Positions 58,149 to 64,000 of a stretch of DNA of 64,000 nucleotides are shown piece by piece. Below the pieces are notes generated by a model. The model made no database searches and was not told the origin of the DNA. It saw only the letters and a program-made list of their open reading frames with translations. Source of the stretch: JAXHMB01 sp034521755 (lineage in GTDB: Bacteria > Bacteroidota > Rhodothermia > Balneolales > Balneolaceae); contig JAXHMB010000004.1 of the NCBI GenBank assembly GCA_034521755.1, forward strand, positions 62,001 through 126,000, given 5' to 3'. Position 1 is the first letter of the stretch, and each line of letters begins with the position of its first letter. The position numbers were made by a program, and so were the translations under genes.

Positions 58149-59036
58149 ATGAACAGAAAAGAAATAATAGAGAAGTTTCAGACTTTGACAGTCTGGCAAA
58201 ATGGAGACCAGCGTGCTCCTCATAAACCTCTGTTGGTTCTTTTAGCTTTAAGCTATCTACAGAATAAGGATCAAAGATTATTGGCTTATCCAAGTATTGA
58301 AGGGAAGTTAGAAGAACTGTTGCTAGAGTTTGGAACTCCAAGAAATGCATCTAATACCCATTACCCTTTTTGGAGGCTTCAAAATGAAGGCATTTGGGGA
58401 GTAGAAAGGGCAGAGGAGTTGATTGTCAATGCCAGTGGTGATGTTAAGAAAACTGATTTGCGAGAAAAAAATATTTCGGCGGGTTTTACTAAAGAAGTTT
58501 ATGCGATACTTAAAAATGATACAGCATTAGCTTCAGAAATAGGAATGAATATTCTTGCTTCTCATTTTCCAGATACAATCCATGAGGATATTATTCACGA
58601 GACAGGCTTTAATCCAAGTGGACTGCAAATAACGAAACAAAAGCGTGATCCTGATTTTAGACGCAAAGTGCTGCAAGCGTATGAGCATCGCTGTGCGGTA
58701 TGTAACTTTGATGTACGCATGGGAGCAAAAACATTGTGCATTGAGGCGGCCCATATTAAATGGCACAGTGCCGGTGGTCCCGATACTGTAAATAATGGAA
58801 TCGCTTTATGTACGCTACATCACAAGCTGTTTGATCTCGGGGCTTTCACTCTCGATAAAAACCGACAGTTTTTAGTATCTGAAAAGGTTGTAGGTACGGA
58901 CGGTTTTGATTTATGGCTGGTAAAATATCATGGGGAAGTAATTACAAAACCTGTCCGTTCGGTTTATGAACCCAGTGTGAAATACATTGCCTGGAATCAG
59001 GATCAGGTATTTAAAATGCCGGGACGGGAGTTGTAA
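58149..59036 (+). CDS. Probable phosphorothioate-dependent restriction endonuclease (SBD-HNH, ScoMcrA-like)
   Basis: 295 residues from the ATG at 58149. N-terminal half NGDQRAPHKPLLVLLALSYL, PFWRLQNEGIW and AGFTKEVYAIL match the sulfur-binding-domain layout of phosphorothioate-recognising enzymes. C-terminal HNH: RCAVCNFDV, CIEAAHIKWHSAGGPD, NGIALCTLHHKLFDLGAFT, with paired Cys for zinc. Family role: type IV cutting of DNA that carries phosphorothioate. No dnd modification genes are in the window, as expected for a type IV enzyme. Confidence 0.82.
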   Translation: MNRKEIIEKFQTLTVWQNGDQRAPHKPLLVLLALSYLQNKDQRLLAYPSIEGKLEELLLEFGTPRNASNTHYPFWRLQNEGIWGVERAEELIVNASGDVKKTDLREKNISAGFTKEVYAILKNDTALASEIGMNILASHFPDTIHEDIIHETGFNPSGLQITKQKRDPDFRRKVLQAYEHRCAVCNFDVRMGAKTLCIEAAHIKWHSAGGPDTVNNGIALCTLHHKLFDLGAFTLDKNRQFLVSEKVVGTDGFDLWLVKYHGEVITKPVRSVYEPSVKYIAWNQDQVFKMPGREL

Positions 59037-59049
59037 TCGTGATTGACAA

Positions 59050-59286
59050 TTATTCTAATCCTATACAGATCTGAATTTTGTTGCTCCATGATTGGAATTC
59101 GCTGGGATCAAGCATGGTGTCGTGAGTTATATTATCCAGATTAGTTAATAGCATATAATCTAGCCGACCTTGGTTCTGATATGTGAGCGCAGCTATGTGG
59201 TTTTTGAAAGCATATTGAATTTTCCCTTCATCAACTAAAAACCATTTATAATTTTTGCTCCAACTATCTTCAGTAATTGCCCACAT
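59050..59286 (-). CDS. Small hypothetical protein downstream of the broken HNH gene
   Basis: 78 residues, beginning MWAITEDSWSKNYKWFLVDE. No motif recognised. It starts 3 bases after the HNH gene stop, in the same direction, so it could be a companion protein. It is convergent with the SBD-HNH gene, 13 bases away. AT-rich like the HNH gene and unlike the core neighbours. Confidence 0.5.
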   Translation of the reverse strand: MWAITEDSWSKNYKWFLVDEGKIQYAFKNHIAALTYQNQGRLDYMLLTNLDNITHDTMLDPSEFQSWSNKIQICIGLE

Positions 59287-59289
59287 ATC

Positions 59290-60014
59290 TTATGATTCTT
59301 TATATATGTTTTTGTTGTGATATTCTAAAAATTCTTGAGCTGGGAGAAACTTTTCAGGTAAAGAGATCTCTTTGTTTTCAATTGAATGTAAGTTCTTTCT
59401 ACTGAATGGGTCTGTAGCCTTATCTTTTAATATTTGGGATACCTTGATTTCAAAATCAGGTGTAATCGTAATAAAACCTAAATCAAAAGCTTTGTCATAA
59501 AGAACGGAGAGGCAAAGTCCGTTTCTAGGATTAAGTCTGTTATTTTTATCTTCGCTCCATGGAACAATATGGCTAGCTATTAAAAACTTGGAATAATTCA
59601 ATCCTGATATACAACAAGTTCTTTTGTAGCTGGATAAAATCGCATTTCGGAAAAAGCTTTGTTTTATCGACGTACTTTGACTTCAGTAGTTTTATCTTTT
59701 GAGCTAAAGTCTTCTTCATTTTCTTCAGTTAGAAAATTATTGTCGAGAAGATCCTGAGCTTTCTCTATTGCTGTATCCCAATCATTATGGAATTCATCCC
59801 AAACTTCTTCATCTTTTTTAGATGCATTTCCTAAACCAGATCTTCCACTTTCAAGAATTGCAGGGTCGAGACTTGCCAAGTTCGCCATCTTCATAGATAG
59901 CGCAGATGGTGTTCTATCAATCTGATTCGCTACTTTTTTAATTGTCGGATTACGGTGATGAATTTTACCAAACTCAAACTGACAATAAAGTGCAAAAGCT
60001 ATAACTAAATTCAT
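59290..60014 (-). pseudogene. HNH endonuclease gene, frameshifted
   Basis: Two reading frames make one protein. First (60014 to 59664): HHRNPTIKKVANQIDRTPSA and LSMKMANLASLDP, the N-terminal winged-helix-like part of this HNH group, ending TTEVKVRR and stop. Second, joined by a shift near 59662-59668: QSFFRNAILSSYKRTCCISG then NYSKFLIASHIVPWSEDKNN, RNGLCLSVLYDKAFDLGFI. A one-base loss or two-base gain explains it. The frame also extends upstream of the ATG without another start (IKPNEWNNGQK), so an original start codon may be lost too. Low GC suggests acquisition by transfer. Confidence 0.82.
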
Positions 60015-60206
60015 CTTTTGTCCATTATTCCACTCATTTGGTTTAATCTAAAAAGTTATAAAAAGGTCAATTACAATTAATAGTAATCAATTGATTTAAT
60101 TAAGGAAAAGTAAGTGTCAATTTTATTCTATCTCTTCTCACCCCAATTCAGATCTTCAATATTGCTTTGCAGTTCTTCCCATCGGGCTTGGATGTCATTG
60201 AGCTCA

Positions 60207-63200
60207 TCAGCGCAGGCTGTAAAAACGCTGGTAGGCATCGCGGCCGGGACGCTGATCGGCAGAGATAGTCATATAGTACAGGTATTCCATCTGGTCGATG
60301 AGCATAGGAGGCTGGTAGCTGCCTTCTTCCGAAGTTTCCAGCTCGCTGTACACCTCATCAATCGAAGTTAACGCTTCCTGCAGGTTGGTATCATCAGGCT
60401 GTTCTTCAGAAGCCTTCTCCACCTTGGTGCGAATGGTGTCGATGCGGGCCGAGAGCTTGCTTGCCCGGCCAATCACGTCGCGGATCTGCTTGTTCAGCTC
60501 CAGCTGGGCCTGCAGGTCTTCCATGGTGACGCCTTCGGCTTTTACGCGGGGATCCATGGCAATGGTCAGTGGTTCCTCAAAGGTTTGATCGCCAATGGTG
60601 AGCTTCACCGTGTAAGATCCGGGCACGGCCGTGGGTCCGGCGCCAACTCCAAAGTAGGTTTCGTTATCATCGGAAGAGATGGTGCGTCCGGGATAGCGCA
60701 GGTTCCAGATAAAGCGGTTGTGGCCCTGTTTGATGGTAAGGTCGCCCGCGGTACCGGGAATAGGTCCGGGCGCCATCATGTTGGCTCCGTCATCAGCCCC
60801 TTCATCGGTATCTTCATCATCGCCGGAGGTAGCCGCAAAGCTGCGTACGCGGTTGCCGTTGGCATCCAGAATTTCGAGCAGTACCGGCGTTGAGGTGGTA
60901 TCGGCCAGGTAGAAGTCGATCATGGCTCCGGGCTCGGGGTATTCGGGCGATCCGCTGTTATAGCTTCCGCCGTCATAATCAAAGCGGTAGGCGGTGTCGG
61001 GGGTGAACAGGTGGTGCTCATTCCGGTTCAGGTTATCGCTGAGCTGGTGCAGCACGCTGAGGTTGTCCATAATCCAGAAACCGCGTCCCATGGTGGAGAG
61101 CACCAGGTCGTTGTGCGTCACGCGAATATCGGTGATGGGTGAATTGGGCAGCCCGTTTTTGATCTGCTGCCAGCTTCCGCCGTCATCAAAAGAAGCAAAC
61201 AGTCCCCAGTCGGTGCCGGCATAGAGCAGGCCTTCGCGGTTGGGGTCTTCGCGCACGACCCGCGTGGGATAGCCGTTGGGCAGCCCGTTATCTCCGGGGG
61301 TGAGGTGCGTCCAGCTTTGGCCAAAATCTTCGGTCTTGTAAATATAGGGATCGAAATCATCCAGCAGGCGCCGGTGTACGGCAATATAGGCGGTGCCTTG
61401 GTTGTGTGGCGAAGGCTCAATGGCATCGACGCGTCCGTTTTCGGGAAGATTTTCGGGAGTGATCTCTGTCCATGTTTCGCCGCCATCACGGGTGATATGC
61501 ACGGGCCCGTCATTGGCTCCGGTCCAGATCACGTCGGGGTTATGCGGCGACACGCGGATGCTGTAGAGCGTGCTGTAATGTTCTTCGCCGGTGATGTCTC
61601 GGGTGATGGGTCCGCCGGATGCCATCTGAAACTGCGGTTTGAAAGCGGTTAAGTCCGGGCTGATTTGTTCCCAGGTGGCTCCGCCGTCGTCGGTACGGTG
61701 CACATACTGCGAGCCGTGATACACTACGCTGGAATCATGCGGAGAAATTTCAATGGGTGATACGCGCTGGAACCGATAGATGAGGTCAGCGGGATTACGT
61801 CCGTACATATACTGCGCGCCTACCCAGTACTGTTTTTCCTGACCGGTTTGCACGTTGTATTTGCCGAAGCGGCCTTTGCAGTTGGCGTACACGGTTTCGG
61901 AGTCGTTTGCTGCCGGTACGGCGGGACCCGTTTCACAGCCGCCTACGGTTTGCCACCATCCTTGCGAGCCGGCCGGACTGTCATACGGTGGCAGGCTGGG
62001 TACGGCAATGGTGGTGTTATCCTGCTGGCCGGCATAGAGCCGGTAGGGGAAGCGGTCATCGGTATACACCTGGTAGAGTTCGGCTGTGGGCTGGTTGAGC
62101 TGGGTAGACCATGTTTCGCCACCATCAAGGGTTACGGTAGCCCCGCCGTCATTACCTTGTACCTGAATGTCCGGTTTCTCCGGATTGATCCACAGGTCAT
62201 GAATATCGGCATGGGTAACAGGCTTTCGTTCGAAAGTTTCACCGCCATCTTCCGAAACCCAGTAGCGCACATTTCCTACATATACTTTATCCGGGTTTTT
62301 CGGGTGCGCGGTGATACTGGTAAAATAGAAGGGCCGCGTCATGATGTTTTCATTATCGCTGACCAGCTTCCAGCTTTGTCCGCGGTCTTCAGACCGGTAC
62401 AGGCCTTCTTCTTCGTCTCTGGCTTCCAGCAGGGCGTAGACGCGGTCGGGGTTGGCTTGGGAGATGGCGAAATTGGCTTTGCCGGTTAACCCTTGGGGCA
62501 GTCCGTTGCTCATTTTTTCCCAGCTGTCGCCGCCATCGGTCGATTTATACAGCCCGTTTTCTTCGGCTGCACCACTGATGATGGTCCACGGCTTGCGTTC
62601 GGCGCGCCACACAGAGGCGTAAATTTCATCCGGGTTGTCGGGACTTAGTTCAAGGTCAATGGCCCCGGTGGAGTCGGATAAAAAGAGCACCTTCTCCCAG
62701 CTTTCGCCACCGTCTTTAGATCGAAAGACGCCGCGCTGCGGGTTGTTGCCAAAGGGATGCCCGAGTGCAGCAAGATACACCAGGTCGGGGTTCTCGGGAT
62801 GTGCTTCAATAGCTCCGATCTGCCCGGCTTCTTCGAGCCCCATAAATGACCAGCTTTCTCCGGCGTCGGTTGATTTATACACGCCGCGTCCGCTGGTGAC
62901 ATTGGAGCGGATGCCGTCGGTGCCGGTTCCCACGTATATAATGCTGGTGTCCGATTCGGTGACTTCAATCGCTCCAATGGAGGTACTTTTAAATCCTTGT
63001 CCGTCACTGATGTTGATCCAGGTCTGTCCGTAGTTTTCGGTTTTCCATACGCCGCTTCCTCCGGCTCCTCCCATATAAAATTTGTGGGGGTGGGCAGGAT
63101 GCCCTTCAACGGCGGTTACGCGTCCGCCGCGGGTGGGGCCGGCTGACCGAAATTCCATGTCCTGGAAAAAGATGTAGTCATATGTTTCTTTTTCCTGTGA

Positions 63201-63284
63201 CTGGGCGGTTGCCTCGCTGGAGGTCAGCGGGTTAAAGACAAAAAACAGTAGTGAAATCAGGAAGAATGAAGATGCACGTTTCAT
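60207..63284 (-). CDS. Exported BNR/Asp-box repeat protein (sortilin/VPS10-like propeller)
   Basis: 1025 residues. Signal peptide 1-28 (ending EATAQ). Many repeats of the Asp-box type: STDAGESWSF, SKDGGESWEK, STDGGDSWEK, SEDRGQSWKL, SEDGGETFER, TDDGGATWEQ, TRDGGETWTE, FDDGGSWQQ, giving a multi-bladed beta-propeller. C-terminal part has a fibronectin-like and helical region. Known only as secreted glycosidase-like or peptidase-associated proteins, so no reaction is claimed. The end is probably frameshifted: past the stop, another frame continues ADELNDIQARWEELQSNIED to a stop at 60128, the usual end of this family. Confidence 0.85.
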   Translation of the reverse strand: MKRASSFFLISLLFFVFNPLTSSEATAQSQEKETYDYIFFQDMEFRSAGPTRGGRVTAVEGHPAHPHKFYMGGAGGSGVWKTENYGQTWINISDGQGFKSTSIGAIEVTESDTSIIYVGTGTDGIRSNVTSGRGVYKSTDAGESWSFMGLEEAGQIGAIEAHPENPDLVYLAALGHPFGNNPQRGVFRSKDGGESWEKVLFLSDSTGAIDLELSPDNPDEIYASVWRAERKPWTIISGAAEENGLYKSTDGGDSWEKMSNGLPQGLTGKANFAISQANPDRVYALLEARDEEEGLYRSEDRGQSWKLVSDNENIMTRPFYFTSITAHPKNPDKVYVGNVRYWVSEDGGETFERKPVTHADIHDLWINPEKPDIQVQGNDGGATVTLDGGETWSTQLNQPTAELYQVYTDDRFPYRLYAGQQDNTTIAVPSLPPYDSPAGSQGWWQTVGGCETGPAVPAANDSETVYANCKGRFGKYNVQTGQEKQYWVGAQYMYGRNPADLIYRFQRVSPIEISPHDSSVVYHGSQYVHRTDDGGATWEQISPDLTAFKPQFQMASGGPITRDITGEEHYSTLYSIRVSPHNPDVIWTGANDGPVHITRDGGETWTEITPENLPENGRVDAIEPSPHNQGTAYIAVHRRLLDDFDPYIYKTEDFGQSWTHLTPGDNGLPNGYPTRVVREDPNREGLLYAGTDWGLFASFDDGGSWQQIKNGLPNSPITDIRVTHNDLVLSTMGRGFWIMDNLSVLHQLSDNLNRNEHHLFTPDTAYRFDYDGGSYNSGSPEYPEPGAMIDFYLADTTSTPVLLEILDANGNRVRSFAATSGDDEDTDEGADDGANMMAPGPIPGTAGDLTIKQGHNRFIWNLRYPGRTISSDDNETYFGVGAGPTAVPGSYTVKLTIGDQTFEEPLTIAMDPRVKAEGVTMEDLQAQLELNKQIRDVIGRASKLSARIDTIRTKVEKASEEQPDDTNLQEALTSIDEVYSELETSEEGSYQPPMLIDQMEYLYYMTISADQRPGRDAYQRFYSLR

Positions 63285-63567
63285 AAAAGGTGTATTAGGC
63301 TGCGATTAAATCACTAGCAATTAACAAATTCAGCGCTGATAAGTAAAGGATGAGTAGTGCCGGCGCTGTAAAAGTTTGTTTAGGGTTTATTCATGGGTTT
63401 CTTTTACCTATTTATTCCGAAAATACTTAAGAGATCGGTTTTTAAAATCTCAAACATAGGATGACAGGCATTGTTTTAGCTTTAAAGATCATTTCTAATA
63501 TTGACCTTTCGAAACCTTATCTTTACAGCGAACCCACAAGAATATACCTGCTTTCACTTTCCCTTAT

Positions 63568-64000
63568 ATGAGAAACGACGACATCATACAAAGCATCCGC
63601 TACATGCTGGATATTGACGACGTAAAAATTGCTCACATCCTTAAACTAAGGGGTTACCAGCCCGAAAGGGAAGAGATCATCCATATCTTTGATGACTCCA
63701 ATCCCGACGATGACCAAAACAATACTGATACCAGCCACGAACTGTTGGCCTATTTTCTGGACGGACTCATTTATCACCTGCGCGGCAAAAGTGACAAGCA
63801 CCCGCCGCGGCCCATCAAAACACCGGTCACCAACAACATGGTTCTCAAAAAACTGCGGGTGGCCTTTAAGTTGCAGGAAGACGATATGCATGAGATCACT
63901 GGATGCAGCCGGTTTTTCCCTGTCGAAGCCGGAGATGAGTGCTCTTTTTCGGAGCGAAGATTCCAGAGAACTACCGCGAATGCGGCGACCATGATAGACC
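63568..64000 (+). CDS. DUF1456 (YehS-like) protein, partial and probably frameshifted
   Basis: Starts with ATG at 63568: MRNDDIIQSIRYMLDIDDVK, SHELLAYFLDGLIYHLRGK, NNMVLKKLRVAFKLQEDDMHE, the first half of the YehS double-repeat. After HEI the expected LDAAGFSLSKPEMSALFRSEDS is in the next frame (one base too many near 63897). NYRECGD is in the third frame (one more near 63968). The gene runs off the window. Either a decaying gene or sequence errors near the end. Confidence 0.7.
   Translation, partial: MRNDDIIQSIRYMLDIDDVKIAHILKLRGYQPEREEIIHIFDDSNPDDDQNNTDTSHELLAYFLDGLIYHLRGKSDKHPPRPIKTPVTNNMVLKKLRVAFKLQEDDMHEITGCSRFFPVEAGDECSFSERRFQRTTANAATMID

Noticed and set aside
61848..62489. 213-residue ORF antisense to the BNR-repeat gene
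   Set aside because: Mirror of the GC-richer repeat protein; no start context or domain.

Overview
The window looks like a chromosomal segment of a Balneolota/Bacteroidota-type bacterium. This is an inference from gene content: an LDH-like malate dehydrogenase, a short CarB without the C-terminal allosteric domain, two-component kinases of the HisKA_2 type, few Shine-Dalgarno sequences, and the dispersed palindromic repeats common in that group. Almost everything is core metabolism. There is no rRNA, CRISPR array, prophage or transposase. One tRNA (Lys, TTT) is present.

Layout. 0-6.6 kb: end of a proline-degradation aldehyde dehydrogenase, a lipoprotein, two SDR/epimerase-like proteins, an iron-sulfur CDGSH protein and small conserved proteins. 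6.6-18.1 kb, all on the minus strand: a nearly complete heme operon (hemH-hemA-hemC-hemD-hemE-hemF-hemB-hemL) preceded by an OmpR-type response regulator and its kinase. 18.2-26.4 kb: an SDR, a CmtR-like metal sensor with a P1B-type metal ATPase, a DUF58 protein, an amidinotransferase-fold hydrolase and a penicillin-acylase-type hydrolase. 27.2-33.8 kb: carA-carB behind a structured leader, then recQ. 34-43.5 kb: ddl, a solute-binding lipoprotein, nadK, a repeat-bracketed four-helix-bundle gene, mdh, a flippase, aroQ, a HIT protein and an MBL hydrolase. 43.6-50 kb: tRNA-Lys, ftsH, mscL, an NhaC antiporter, plsC and a CYTH protein. 50-51 kb: a repeat cluster with a broken DUF559 gene. 51-56.7 kb: glpD and two divergent HisKA_2 kinases, one with a canonical blue-light LOV motif. 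57.2-60 kb: long palindromes, a probable phosphorothioate-dependent SBD-HNH nuclease and a frameshifted HNH gene. 60.1-64 kb: a large BNR-repeat exported protein and a frameshifted DUF1456 gene.

The most striking theme is small non-transposase genes enclosed by inverted palindromic repeats. A DUF559 (Vsr/PD-(D/E)XK-like) nuclease cassette sits inside the heme operon between hemE and hemF. Its repeats supply the last residues of HemE and an in-frame linker that fuses the nuclease to HemF, leaving HemF without its own start codon. A second DUF559 cassette with the same type of repeats lies at 50.5-50.95 kb and is frameshifted. A four-helix-bundle (23S intervening-sequence-protein family) gene between nadK and mdh is bracketed by its own inverted repeats. 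These look like single-gene mobile cassettes that spread by inserting next to core genes.

Several apparent one-base indels lie between 50 and 64 kb, densest near the window end. Some may be sequence errors rather than true pseudogenes.
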